DNA of 64,000 nucleotides from Chryseobacterium indologenes (GCF_002025665.1 NZ_CP018786.1:372001-436000), one strand, 5' to 3'. Positions 52,740 through 61,721 are shown, numbered from the stretch's first letter. Program-made: numbers and translations. Notes: generated by a model not told the origin, from the sequence alone.

Positions 52740-52773
52740 AAAGGGGAAATGACCTGATTTCCCCTTTTCTTTG
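52740..52773 (+). terminator. Hairpin/attenuator after the precursor gene
   Basis: AAAGGGGAAAT (52740-52750) and ATTTCCCCTTT (52757-52767) form an 11-bp stem with a 6-base loop and a short T-rich tail. Position between precursor and downstream genes suggests partial termination that favours precursor expression. Confidence 0.75.
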
Positions 52774-52788
52774 TAAAATTCTAAATAA

Positions 52789-53613
52789 ATGAAAAATATT
52801 CTGTTTTTTCTCCTTATCATTTTAAATATTAATGCTCAAAATAAGAGATTTATATATGACTATCAGTTTGTTTCCGATTCAACAAAACACTCAGAAATAA
52901 AATCTGAAACCATGTATCTGGATATTGGGTCAAAAGGGTCTATCTATTATAGCAGTAGTGCTTATGTAAATGATTCAACTATGATTGCTGATGCAAAACT
53001 GGGAAAAATGACAATGCCTGCTGAAGGAAAAATTAATGAGCGTGTATGCAAAAATTATCCTGATTATAAAATTTTTATTTCTACAAAGTTCTATCTAGAA
53101 AAATATAAAGTTTTAGACGAAAGGCAGCAAAATTGGAAAATACATAAAGAGAAGGATAAAATAAACGGTTTTAATGTCCAAAAGGCCAGCCTGGATTTTG
53201 CGGGAAGAAAATGGATAGCTTGGTTTACCACTGAAATCCCAATTCAAGATGGACCTTATAAATTTCATGGATTACCTGGATTAATTTTGAAAATTGAAGA
53301 TGAGACGAAAAGCCATTATTTTGTATTGAAGGGTGTGAGGTCATTATCTAAAAATACAGTTTATCCTAATATTGATCAATCGAAAAAAGAAATCGAAATT
53401 AATCAAAAGAAATATGTGAAGTTATTTAAAGAATACAGACAAGATCCTGTAAAAGATTTAAAACAGCTATTTAATGAAGGGAAAATGGTGAGTTATACTG
53501 ACAGATCCGGAAATATAGTTACTCCTTCACAAATAATTAAAAATTTAGAATCTGAGCGCAAGAGGATGCTTGTAAAGGATAATAATATTATAGAGATTGA
53601 CTTATTACAATAG
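52789..53613 (+). CDS. GLPGLI-family secreted protein
   Basis: The 274-residue product has a signal peptide (KNILFFLLIILNINAQ) and the name-giving motif in YKFHGLPGLILKIED at about residue 164. N-terminal part: FIYDYQFVSDST, then ETMYLDIGSKGSIYYSSS. GLPGLI proteins are abundant in Flavobacteriia and are often found beside secreted-peptide or TonB-receptor genes. Their function is unknown. It lies 63 bases after the precursor gene, behind the hairpin, in the same direction. Confidence 0.88.
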   Translation: MKNILFFLLIILNINAQNKRFIYDYQFVSDSTKHSEIKSETMYLDIGSKGSIYYSSSAYVNDSTMIADAKLGKMTMPAEGKINERVCKNYPDYKIFISTKFYLEKYKVLDERQQNWKIHKEKDKINGFNVQKASLDFAGRKWIAWFTTEIPIQDGPYKFHGLPGLILKIEDETKSHYFVLKGVRSLSKNTVYPNIDQSKKEIEINQKKYVKLFKEYRQDPVKDLKQLFNEGKMVSYTDRSGNIVTPSQIIKNLESERKRMLVKDNNIIEIDLLQ

Positions 53614-53728
53614 TTTTCTTTCAGTTATAAATAATATAATTCAATCAGATTTTATTTTGAAGAAACAGTATCAGTTGGAACTTAATATAATCCGATGAAG
53701 TTAGATAAGGTCGCTAAATACCCAAAAA

Positions 53729-55048
53729 ATGATATTCCTTTCAGCGCAACCAGATGACACTTACTTTATATGGCAGCTGGAAATACAACTGAGAAACTTT
53801 CGTTCCTTAGGAATTTTAAAAGAAAGAATTCATATTGTGATTGGTTATCACCCTAAAATAGGATTAAAGTCTGATTTCAAGGTGTTCATTCATAATAATC
53901 ATGATTTTGCTCTTTTTTTCCTTTACCCGGATACGAGGAAAAGAAAAAAATACCTTTCTTCCATAAGGCCGCATTTGCTGAAAAAGCATTGGAAACAATT
54001 TCCATTTCTGGAAAATCAGTGTATTTTTTATCATGATTCTGATATTCTGTTAAGCAGAATTCCTGTTATCGATACACATAATGCGATGAATTATGTTTCC
54101 GATACAAGCTCTTATCTGAACTGTCAATATATCAGCTTAAGGGCTGATACGAATCTTCTGTATAAAATGGCTGAGCTTGTAGGAATTTCAGTAGAGATAG
54201 TCTTGAGAAATGATGATCATGTGGGTGGAGCCCAATATGTTTTACATGATATGTCCTTTGAATTCTGGGATAAGGTGGAGGAAGATTCTGAAAATATTTT
54301 TAATTTACTTACTGAGTATAATATAAATGAAAAGCAAAAAAAAATAAATCTTCCGGATTATCTGCCAAAAGAAATCCATGCCTGGTATGCGGATATGTGG
54401 GCTGTACTATGGAATCTATGGTTTTTTAATAAAGAAGTCCGGTTACATGAAGAAATGAATTTTTCATGGCCCACATCTCCTATTGAATATTGGGAGATCA
54501 ATCCAATCCTTCATTATGCTGGAGATCATGAAGATAAAAAACAATTTTTCTATAAGCGGGATTACGTAAATTATGCTCCATGGTATGATGAAAATTTACA
54601 TTTTATCCCCGATACAAACTGTAGTTTTCCCATTGTGCAACTGATAAAAAAAAGAAGAGAAGAGCTTGATCGTCAAAGATTAGAATTAAAGAATTTTACA
54701 TTTTGTTTTACGGAAGATATTGGAAATAAATATTTTGATAAGTATTTTTTCACCAAAGAAAATCAGAGCATTATTGAAATCTTCAATTCTATAATAGTTC
54801 CTGAAAGTTTAGTAAAAGAGATCGATACTCTATTAAAAGATGAAACTTATACAGAAATACAATTTACTAAAGTTTATATAGTAGACCAGCTTTTTACGGA
54901 AGCTTTTAAAAAAGTGTTGGATGTTATGATTTTAGAACTGAATAAAGAGAAATTTTCTTTACAGGATACTGATACTATTATAAAGATTAAAGAAAGCTAT
55001 AATACATGGCCTCTTACAATTACTAAAGAAATTTATCTTATACAATGA
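53729..55048 (+). CDS. GT-A-like glycosyltransferase-type protein of the peptide locus
   Basis: I infer a nucleotide-sugar transferase from this 439-residue protein. It starts MIFLSAQPDDTYFIWQLEIQLRNF (key part DDTYFIWQLE), has NQCIFYHDSDILLSR with a DxD-type HDSD metal site at about residue 110, GGAQYVLHDMSFEFW, and HAWYADMWAVLWNLWFF. The order (YxxWQ, DxD, later ADMW/GGxxY) is reminiscent of peptide-hydroxyproline/serine glycosyltransferases, but similarity is distant. It has no signal peptide. It overlaps the next gene by 4 bases (ATGA), so is coupled to the LanC-like protein. Confidence 0.6.
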   Translation: MIFLSAQPDDTYFIWQLEIQLRNFRSLGILKERIHIVIGYHPKIGLKSDFKVFIHNNHDFALFFLYPDTRKRKKYLSSIRPHLLKKHWKQFPFLENQCIFYHDSDILLSRIPVIDTHNAMNYVSDTSSYLNCQYISLRADTNLLYKMAELVGISVEIVLRNDDHVGGAQYVLHDMSFEFWDKVEEDSENIFNLLTEYNINEKQKKINLPDYLPKEIHAWYADMWAVLWNLWFFNKEVRLHEEMNFSWPTSPIEYWEINPILHYAGDHEDKKQFFYKRDYVNYAPWYDENLHFIPDTNCSFPIVQLIKKRREELDRQRLELKNFTFCFTEDIGNKYFDKYFFTKENQSIIEIFNSIIVPESLVKEIDTLLKDETYTEIQFTKVYIVDQLFTEAFKKVLDVMILELNKEKFSLQDTDTIIKIKESYNTWPLTITKEIYLIQ

Positions 55049-55890
55049 ATGCTGGTTTGCTCAATGGCTTATCAGGAGAAGCTCTCCGCCTATTCTTAAA
55101 TAAAAATGAAGCTTGTCATAAAAAAGGGATGGCTTTGCTGGACTTCATTACTGAAAATATATTTTCTTGTGACGATTATAGTTTTGAAAATGGGGTTACA
55201 GGATTTGGCTGGCTAATCGCTTTTTTGCATCAGGAAGGATGTTTACACATTAACAGTGACGAAATTTTAGAAGATGTGGATGATCAGATTTACAAAATGA
55301 CACTTGCTGGCCTTGGACAAGACGAACCGAGTATTGATCAGATATTAGGTTTAATCAACTATTTTTTGATCAGACATAGGAACAGCAATGTGGGGGAAAA
55401 TTATTACAGGAAATTTGCTCATTTGGAATGTCTAAATTTACTCTTCAATTATCTCATAAGTTATATTGAAAATTGTATTCGTGATAGACATATCACTTTT
55501 TATGAATTTAACATTTGCTGTAAAATTTTATTGAAACTGGGATATAGTACTGAGTATATAAGCTTTAAAAATGTAAATGATCATTTAATTGAATTTCATA
55601 TTCATTTTATTCTTTTTTATGAAGCAAAAATCATAATATCCAAAGACTCTGAAAAAGAAATGTATACAGAAGGATTGTTGTGTCTTCTTTTGTCTGCGAA
55701 ACAAAAAAAATATGAAATTCTCGAACAAAGACTTCTTTATATAATCAAAAAAGCAGGGAAATTATTCCTGCAGCATTTCCTGTACAAAATATATTCTAAG
55801 GAAAAATTTGATTATTCTTTATTAGAAGATAAAAAATTATTGTTCGTACTCACTAATTATCTTTCCCTGTATAATAATTATAATCTTTGA
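55045..55890 (+). CDS. Short LanC-like protein without zinc site, peptide locus
   Basis: The 281-residue protein opens GLLNGLSGEALRLFLNKNE, then YSFENGVTGFGWLIAFLHQEG and LEDVDDQIYKMTLAGLGQ. These match the first repeats of the LanC-type (alpha/alpha) barrel (GLSG, then a Gly-rich NGVTGFGW block). Full LanC proteins are about 400 residues with a C-terminal Cys...Cys-His zinc site. That half is absent here, so cyclase activity is unlikely and a peptide-binding or scaffold role is more plausible. It overlaps the GT-like gene by 4 bases and the converging RDD gene by 38. Confidence 0.6.
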   Translation: MNAGLLNGLSGEALRLFLNKNEACHKKGMALLDFITENIFSCDDYSFENGVTGFGWLIAFLHQEGCLHINSDEILEDVDDQIYKMTLAGLGQDEPSIDQILGLINYFLIRHRNSNVGENYYRKFAHLECLNLLFNYLISYIENCIRDRHITFYEFNICCKILLKLGYSTEYISFKNVNDHLIEFHIHFILFYEAKIIISKDSEKEMYTEGLLCLLLSAKQKKYEILEQRLLYIIKKAGKLFLQHFLYKIYSKEKFDYSLLEDKKLLFVLTNYLSLYNNYNL

Positions 55891-56602
55891 TGATTACACC
55901 TATAAACTGTCTTTCTGTCATTTTTGTAGGGTCTATTTCCAGCTTCAGAATGCTTTTAATTTTCTCAGACAGCTTACTGATGATCTGGCGGTCATCTACT
56001 TTCAAGGCTTTGGTGTAATTGTCTTTGATAATTCTCATGTCATTATCACTCAAGGCAATCACCTGAGGGAAAGAAGGGATATAATTTTCGTGGATATTCT
56101 CCAGAATGGTATGTGAGATATTGATATTGTTTTTCAAGGAAATAACAGCTGTTCCGGAAGCAATGTCACCTAAACGCTGGTTGTTTTTAGAAACAATCAT
56201 AGAGATAAGTCCTATAACTCCGGCGAATGATACATCAACAATCCTGAAAACCCAACGGATCATATAATCTGCAAAACTTGCCTGATAACCGTCAATCTTT
56301 ACCACTTTGATTTTCATTAGCTTTTTACCTGGTGTCTGGCCTTCCATTAAACTTTCCAATACAAGGGGGTAAATATAGATAGGAAACGTAAGCACAAGAT
56401 ATACAGCGCGTATTGACCAGCTGTCAAGGCCATCTAAAAGATATCCCAAATCAAATATATTGAAGAACAGATACAGGATAATTACCACGTAAGCAATCCT
56501 GATCAGAAGATCAATAATAAAGGCAAGCATCCTTTCTCCTACACCAGCAATATTAAAATTAATATTTACATTTTGTGAGGTATTTATCGCAATTTGAGAC
56601 AT
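55853..56602 (-). CDS. RDD-family membrane protein
   Basis: The 249-residue protein has three to four membrane helices and the RDD signature near the N-terminus (GVGERMLAFIIDLLIRIAYVV, with Arg-Asp) and later EGQTPGKKLMKIKVVKIDG, FRIVDVSFAG and RLGDIASGTAVI. A hydrophilic C-terminal region of ~100 residues follows. RDD proteins may act as transporters or exchangers. It is divergent from the SpoIIM-type gene by 28 bases and belongs to the MoxR/DUF58 cluster found in many Bacteroidota. Confidence 0.88.
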   Translation of the reverse strand: MSQIAINTSQNVNINFNIAGVGERMLAFIIDLLIRIAYVVIILYLFFNIFDLGYLLDGLDSWSIRAVYLVLTFPIYIYPLVLESLMEGQTPGKKLMKIKVVKIDGYQASFADYMIRWVFRIVDVSFAGVIGLISMIVSKNNQRLGDIASGTAVISLKNNINISHTILENIHENYIPSFPQVIALSDNDMRIIKDNYTKALKVDDRQIISKLSEKIKSILKLEIDPTKMTERQFIGVIIKDYNYYTGKDN

Positions 56603-56630
56603 ATTTTTTATTATTTTAGCCTTAATAATT

Positions 56631-57614
56631 ATGAGAGAAGTTTATTTCATTAAACAAAATAAAGAAAAATGGTTGGGAATCGAACAGGTTATTCAAGGGA
56701 AAATTAAAAAAAATCCTGATGACCTGTCTTCACTGTATATAAACCTGATCAATGATCTTTCTTTTGCCCAGACTTATTACCCCAAAAGCAATACTACCAT
56801 TTATCTGAACCATTTATCTGCTCAGATTTTTCAGAAAATTTATAAAACAAAAAGAGTAGAGGAGAACAGGCTGGTTTATTTTTTCAAAACCGAAGTTCCA
56901 CTGCTGATGTATCATTATCGTAGATATCTGATGTATGCTTTTCTTTTTTTTATTTTATTTACGTCAATAGGAGTGCTTTCTGCCATTTATGATAAAAGTT
57001 TTGTGAATATTATTCTGGGTGAAGGGTATGTGAATGAAACCGTTGAAAATATTAAAAATAATAATGCTGTAGGGGTTTATCAGAGTGGAAGCACCTGGGG
57101 AAGTACCATTGGGATTATTTTTAATAATATTCAGGTAGGAGCGAAGTTGTATATTTACGGCATTGCCGGAGGAGTGGGAACACTATTCGCTTTGCTTTCC
57201 AACAGTGTGATGCTGGGTGCTTTTCAATATTTTTTCTATGATTATGGAGCTTTGAAAGACAGTGCAAGAGGAATCTGGCTTCACGGAGTTTTTGAAATTT
57301 TTGCGATGGTGGTAGAAGCGATGTGCGGATTGATTCTGGGAGCTTCTATTTTATTTCCGAGAACATTTTCAAGATTTAACTCGTTTAAAAAAGGATTTAA
57401 AGATTCATTTAAAATATTTTTAAGTACTATTCCTTTCACCATTTGTGCAGGGATTATAGAAGGGTATGTCACCAGACATGCATTGAAGATGCCTTTAATT
57501 TTGAATCTGATCATTATTTTGGGTTCACTGGCCATCATAGGATTTTACTATTTTGTATATCCGTCTATTGTCTACAAAAAAACTAATCAACACATCCATG
57601 ATACAATTTTATAA
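56631..57614 (+). CDS. Stage II sporulation protein M-type (SpoIIM/DUF95) membrane protein
   Basis: The 327-residue protein has a soluble N-terminus (REVYFIKQNKEKWLGIEQVI) and about six membrane helices starting YLMYAFLFFILFTSIGVLS, with the family motif FNNIQVGAKLYIYGIAGGVG and HGVFEIFAMVVEAMCGLILG. The organism is a non-sporulating Gram-negative, so the family name does not describe its role. It is the first of six co-oriented genes of the MoxR cluster and overlaps the next by 17 bases. Confidence 0.88.
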   Translation: MREVYFIKQNKEKWLGIEQVIQGKIKKNPDDLSSLYINLINDLSFAQTYYPKSNTTIYLNHLSAQIFQKIYKTKRVEENRLVYFFKTEVPLLMYHYRRYLMYAFLFFILFTSIGVLSAIYDKSFVNIILGEGYVNETVENIKNNNAVGVYQSGSTWGSTIGIIFNNIQVGAKLYIYGIAGGVGTLFALLSNSVMLGAFQYFFYDYGALKDSARGIWLHGVFEIFAMVVEAMCGLILGASILFPRTFSRFNSFKKGFKDSFKIFLSTIPFTICAGIIEGYVTRHALKMPLILNLIIILGSLAIIGFYYFVYPSIVYKKTNQHIHDTIL

Positions 57615-58560
57615 AAAAAGAGACTTTGGAACTTTTATCAGCGATAGTTTCAATTTTTTCAAATTATACGGAAAGAATTATTTTAAAAACTATATTCTGA
57701 TCAATGGCTTGCTTTTGATCTTAATGGTAACCGTTGTCATTTTCGGGTATAAAGAACTTTTTTCGCAAATATTCGGATCCAATCTTGGAGGTGAAACGTA
57801 TTATTTTGAACAGTATTTTTCTGAAAATTCAGGAATGTTGATTACTGTGGGGTTGCTGACTTTTCTGCTTTTCATGATTCTTATGATTGTCAATTATCTG
57901 TATCCTGTTTTTTATCTAAAAAGAATTGCACAGGGTGCAGAAAAGATAAAGGCTGATGAAATTCTGAGTGATTTTAAGAACAATGCCGGAAGAATCGGAA
58001 AACTGTGCCTTGGGATGATCTTTATCGTTACTCCGGCAATTTTATTTGTAGTAGGTTTTTCATATATCCTGGTTCTTATTATTATCGGGTTCTTTCTTAT
58101 CCTGCTTCTTTACCCAACGATATTTAATTTTACTACCTTTCTGATGTATGATTATTTTAATTCGGACAGAGGTTTCTGGGGAAGCTTGAGTTATGCTTTA
58201 CGTTCTCAGTTTTCTTACCCGAATGGAAGTGAGAAATCACCCTACTGGAAATATTGGGGATCTGCATTTGTGATGTTTATTATTATCTACATTGCAACCT
58301 CTATGTTCACATTTATCCCGATGATGTTCTTTTACGGATCGCTTCTTACCTCTACACCGGACGGAAATTTTGAGCAGAATCCTTTTACCGGAGCTGCGGG
58401 AATCCTGTTTTTTGTATTTTATGGAGTTTCGATGCTTCTTTCATTTTTTCTTTCAAACCTAATGTATGTAAATGCAGGGCTGATGTATTATGACAGCAGA
58501 ACAGATCTTCACCAGAAAGTTGAATTGGCAGAAATAGACACGATTGGAATCAATGAATAA
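57598..58560 (+). CDS. Polytopic membrane protein of the MoxR cluster
   Basis: From ATG 57598 the product is 320 residues with about six membrane helices (around residues 33-55, 80-102, 134-166, 215-240 and 265-295) after a short basic start (MIQFYKKRDFGTFISDSFNF). The DFGTFISDSFNFFKLYGKNY start recalls the membrane domains of DUF4013/glycerophosphodiester-type proteins that occupy this place in other Bacteroidota. No catalytic motif is seen. It overlaps both neighbours slightly, so it is part of one operon. Confidence 0.75.
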   Translation: MIQFYKKRDFGTFISDSFNFFKLYGKNYFKNYILINGLLLILMVTVVIFGYKELFSQIFGSNLGGETYYFEQYFSENSGMLITVGLLTFLLFMILMIVNYLYPVFYLKRIAQGAEKIKADEILSDFKNNAGRIGKLCLGMIFIVTPAILFVVGFSYILVLIIIGFFLILLLYPTIFNFTTFLMYDYFNSDRGFWGSLSYALRSQFSYPNGSEKSPYWKYWGSAFVMFIIIYIATSMFTFIPMMFFYGSLLTSTPDGNFEQNPFTGAAGILFFVFYGVSMLLSFFLSNLMYVNAGLMYYDSRTDLHQKVELAEIDTIGINE

Positions 58561-59344
58561 AATTCTTTTTTTCATACTGCTTTTTTTCTCTCTTGGGCTG
58601 GTTAAAGCTCAGGACGATAATTCTGCTTCCGATGATCTGGTAGATTCATTGTACACCACCGGACATTACAGAAATATGCTGCGGGCAGATTCTGTGCTGA
58701 TGAAGAATCCGGTATCGGAGAATGAGGTGTATCCGAAAACATTCAAAGAAAATATTCCGTCAAGATATAAAGGAAATGAATTTGACTATTCCGTATCAAA
58801 GCCGAGAGAATCTTTCTTTCAAAAGCTGATGCGAAAAATCAATCAGATTATACAGCGTATTTTTGGCGAAACAGCATTCACTAAGTCGGCAGAGCTTACT
58901 ACTGTTCTTATTCGTCTGTTTGCCATTATCTTGGTAGGTTTTCTTTTGTATTTCATTATAAAATACATCATGGGAAAAGACGGGAATTTTATTTTTGGTA
59001 AAAAGAATAAAAAACTGGATCTTAATGTTCAGGAACTTCATGAGAACATCCATGAAATCAATTTCCCTGAAAGTATTGCGAAGTTTGAACATGCAGGAGA
59101 TTACCGTTCCGCAGTTCGTTACCAATTCCTGTTTGTTCTTAAAAAACTGAGTGACAAAAAACTGATCAACTGGAATCCGGAAAAAACAAATAAGGATTAT
59201 ACCACAGAGATAAAAGCTCCCTATCTGAAGGAAGACTTCTCTAATCTGTCTTATATCTTTGATTATGTCTGGTATGGAGAATTCAGTATTGAAGAAGAAA
59301 GCTATCAGAAATTTAAAAATCAATATCAGGCATTTAAACCATAA
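58553..59344 (+). CDS. DUF4129-domain membrane protein
   Basis: From ATG 58553 the product is 263 residues. It has a signal-like N-terminus (KILFFILLFFSLGLVKAQ), one internal membrane helix (IRLFAIILVGFLLYFIIKYI at about residues 122-141) and a C-terminal DUF4129 region with GDYRSAVRYQFLFVLKKLSD, TNKDYTTEIK and FDYVWYGEFSIEEESYQKF. The C-terminal domain is similar to those in transglutaminase-associated proteins. It overlaps the previous gene by 8 bases. Confidence 0.85.
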   Translation: MNKILFFILLFFSLGLVKAQDDNSASDDLVDSLYTTGHYRNMLRADSVLMKNPVSENEVYPKTFKENIPSRYKGNEFDYSVSKPRESFFQKLMRKINQIIQRIFGETAFTKSAELTTVLIRLFAIILVGFLLYFIIKYIMGKDGNFIFGKKNKKLDLNVQELHENIHEINFPESIAKFEHAGDYRSAVRYQFLFVLKKLSDKKLINWNPEKTNKDYTTEIKAPYLKEDFSNLSYIFDYVWYGEFSIEEESYQKFKNQYQAFKP

Positions 59345-59355
59345 CAATAGTAACC

Positions 59356-60513
59356 ATGAATAAAACTTTCAAAACATATGCTGCAATTTTCATCATTGTG
59401 ATGGTTATTCTGGCATTGCTTGAAGTTAACAAAAAAGAAACGACAGACTGGCGGAAGAATTTTGATATCAATGAGAAATCTCCGTTCGGATTATTTGTTT
59501 TTAATAATGAAGCTAAACATCTTTTTAAAAATAACCTGAAGAAGATTGAGCAGATACCCTACGAATATTACAGCCAACAAAAAAAAGAAGCTCACAATAT
59601 TGTAGTCATTGAAAATAACCTTGACGGTGAGTCATGGAAAAAAATTCTGTCTCAGGTATCTGAAGGCTCAGATGCATTTCTGATGGTGACCCGTATGCCT
59701 AAAGAAATTTCAGACAGTATTGGATACTACGATTCTGAAATCTCTTTTGAAGAAGAAAATGTACTGAAACTTACCGATAAAAAATTTCAGAATGATTTTA
59801 TTAAATTAGATAAATTTCCATCGGGTAGAGGATTTTCATTCATTAAACCTAAAGTGGAAGTACTGGGGAAAACAGTTGAGAAAAAGAATACAGATCAGAC
59901 CAATTTTATTAAAGTGAAGTTTGGTAAAGGACACATCTATGCCCATACCGAACCTCTTTTCCTGACCAATTATTATCTTCTGAAACCCGGCAATGTAAAA
60001 TATGCACAGGATGTGTTTTCATATCTTCAGGATAGAGAAACCCTTTGGTTTGTATCCAACAAAAGTTCTGAATCACGCTTTTTCATGAGATTTATATTGT
60101 CGAATCCACCTTTAAAATATGCATGGTGGGTATTTTTAGGAGGACTTATTCTTTTTATCTTCTTTAATGCAAAAAGGAAACAGAGGATAGTTCCTGTAGA
60201 AGAGCCATTAAGAAATACTTCCTTGGATTTTGTGAAAAGCATTGGAAATCTGTATCTTCAGGAAGGCGATTTTCATGATATGATGGCCAAGAAGGCACAG
60301 TATTTTCTGAATAAAGTGAGAATAGATCTGTTGATAGATACTCAGAATTTAGATGAAGAGTTTGCAAAAAAATTACATCTGAAAACCGGGAAAACTATAG
60401 AAATGATCAGTGAAGCAATAGTACTTATCAAAAAAGCTCAGGATCCTTATGCCAGTGTAATGAAGGAAGATCTTGCAAGAATCAATAAGCTCCTTGATGA
60501 AATACTTAAATAA
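59356..60513 (+). CDS. DUF4350-domain membrane protein
   Basis: The 385-residue protein has an N-terminal helix (FKTYAAIFIIVMVILALLEV), an extracytoplasmic DUF4350-like domain of about 230 residues (NEKSPFGLFVFNNEAKHLFK, GKGHIYAHTEPLFLTNYYLL), a second helix (YAWWVFLGGLILFIFFNAK, about 256-274) and a cytosolic C-terminal helical part (TSLDFVKSIGNLYLQEGDFHD, in part). It sits directly upstream of the MoxR ATPase gene, the usual order. Function is unknown, presumably in an envelope complex. Confidence 0.85.
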   Translation: MNKTFKTYAAIFIIVMVILALLEVNKKETTDWRKNFDINEKSPFGLFVFNNEAKHLFKNNLKKIEQIPYEYYSQQKKEAHNIVVIENNLDGESWKKILSQVSEGSDAFLMVTRMPKEISDSIGYYDSEISFEEENVLKLTDKKFQNDFIKLDKFPSGRGFSFIKPKVEVLGKTVEKKNTDQTNFIKVKFGKGHIYAHTEPLFLTNYYLLKPGNVKYAQDVFSYLQDRETLWFVSNKSSESRFFMRFILSNPPLKYAWWVFLGGLILFIFFNAKRKQRIVPVEEPLRNTSLDFVKSIGNLYLQEGDFHDMMAKKAQYFLNKVRIDLLIDTQNLDEEFAKKLHLKTGKTIEMISEAIVLIKKAQDPYASVMKEDLARINKLLDEILK

Positions 60514-60624
60514 TATAACAATAGAATAACCTAATGATATAAAGCCGATTAATGTTATAATCACTATTCACAGGAAGGGATATAATTATACATTATCGGG
60601 TAAGAATGATAAATTAATTTTATT

Positions 60625-61656
60625 ATGGAAAACTTTGATAACCCCAATATAGAAAACCAAAGTGCTATTAATCTTAATAAACAGGAAGAGCAGTTTCAGT
60701 CGAGAATTGATATGATTGAACTTCGTGCGAGTTTAGAGAAAGTAAAATCTGAGATAGGAAAAGTAATTGTAGGGCAGGAGAAAATGATTGAACATCTTTT
60801 GGCTGCATTACTTTCAAACGGACACGTACTTATTGAAGGAGTGCCGGGAGTAGCGAAAACAATTACGGCAAAATTATTAGCCAAAACCATTGATGTAGGG
60901 TTTAGCAGAATTCAGTTTACTCCGGATCTGATGCCTTCCGATATTTTGGGAACTTCCGTATTTAATGTGAAAAACTCAGAGTTTGAATTTAAGAAAGGAC
61001 CTATCTTCTCTAATTTCATTCTGATTGATGAGATCAACAGATCGCCTGCCAAAACACAGTCAGCATTATTTGAAGTAATGGAAGAAAGACAGATCACAAT
61101 GGATGGCACGCGTTATACAATGGACGAACCTTTCCTTGTCATCGCTACACAAAACCCGATTGAACATGAGGGAACATACCGACTTCCGGAAGCTCAGTTA
61201 GACCGTTTTCTATTCAAAATCAATGTAGGATATCCTAACCTTGAGCAGGAAATAGCGATCATTAGAAATCAGCACGAAAGCAAAAAAGAGGATAAGACAG
61301 AAGGAATCAACCGTGTTATCACCGCTGAACAGTTGAAAAACTACCAGAATCTGGTAAAAGAAATCATTGTGGAAAATCAGCTGATGGAATATATTGCTAA
61401 AATAATTATCAATACCAGAGAAAATCAATTCTTATATCTGGGTGCTTCTCCGAGAGCTTCACTGGCACTTCTTACGGCATCGAAAGCCTTTGCTGCTATA
61501 AAAGGAAGAGACTTTGTAACTCCTGAAGATATTAAAGAAGCAAGCTACGCTGTTTTAAGACACAGAGTCATTGTATCTCCGGAAAGAGAAATGGAAGGTC
61601 TTACTGCAGATGAAATTATCCGCCAGATTTTGGAAGGAATAGAAATTCCAAGATAG
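60625..61656 (+). CDS. MoxR-family AAA+ ATPase
   Basis: The 343-residue protein has Walker A GVPGVAKT (residues 72-79), Walker B FILIDEINRSPAKTQSALFE, sensor 1 FLVIATQNPIEHEGTYRLPEAQLDRF and the C-terminal lid with LGASPRASLALL. MoxR ATPases act as chaperones for assembly or metal insertion of partner proteins, often with DUF58/VWA proteins as encoded here. The 111-base spacer upstream contains no terminator that I can see. Confidence 0.95.
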   Translation: MENFDNPNIENQSAINLNKQEEQFQSRIDMIELRASLEKVKSEIGKVIVGQEKMIEHLLAALLSNGHVLIEGVPGVAKTITAKLLAKTIDVGFSRIQFTPDLMPSDILGTSVFNVKNSEFEFKKGPIFSNFILIDEINRSPAKTQSALFEVMEERQITMDGTRYTMDEPFLVIATQNPIEHEGTYRLPEAQLDRFLFKINVGYPNLEQEIAIIRNQHESKKEDKTEGINRVITAEQLKNYQNLVKEIIVENQLMEYIAKIIINTRENQFLYLGASPRASLALLTASKAFAAIKGRDFVTPEDIKEASYAVLRHRVIVSPEREMEGLTADEIIRQILEGIEIPR

Positions 61657-61686
61657 GTAGTAGAGAGAAGTGGATGGGCAAACTGC

Positions 61687-61718
61687 CTAATCCCTTTATC
61701 CTAAATCCTAATCCCTAA
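61687..61718. repeat. CCTAA-type repeat upstream of the DUF58 gene
   Basis: The plus strand has CCTAATCCC, TATCCTAAATCC and TAATCCCTAACC in a row. It is the same type as the repeats at 41725-41759 and 42126-42163 and lies just before the DUF58 start codon. Confidence 0.5.
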
Positions 61719-61721
61719 CCA

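Noticed and set aside
53695..53757. A 20-codon frame starting ATG AAG TTA GAT directly before and overlapping the GT-like gene
   Set aside because: It has no leader or GG motif and no recognisable content. It may at most be a translation-coupling upstream frame.
55045..55890. Calling the LanC-like protein a functional lanthionine cyclase
   Set aside because: The zinc-binding C-terminal half is absent and no dehydratase gene is nearby.
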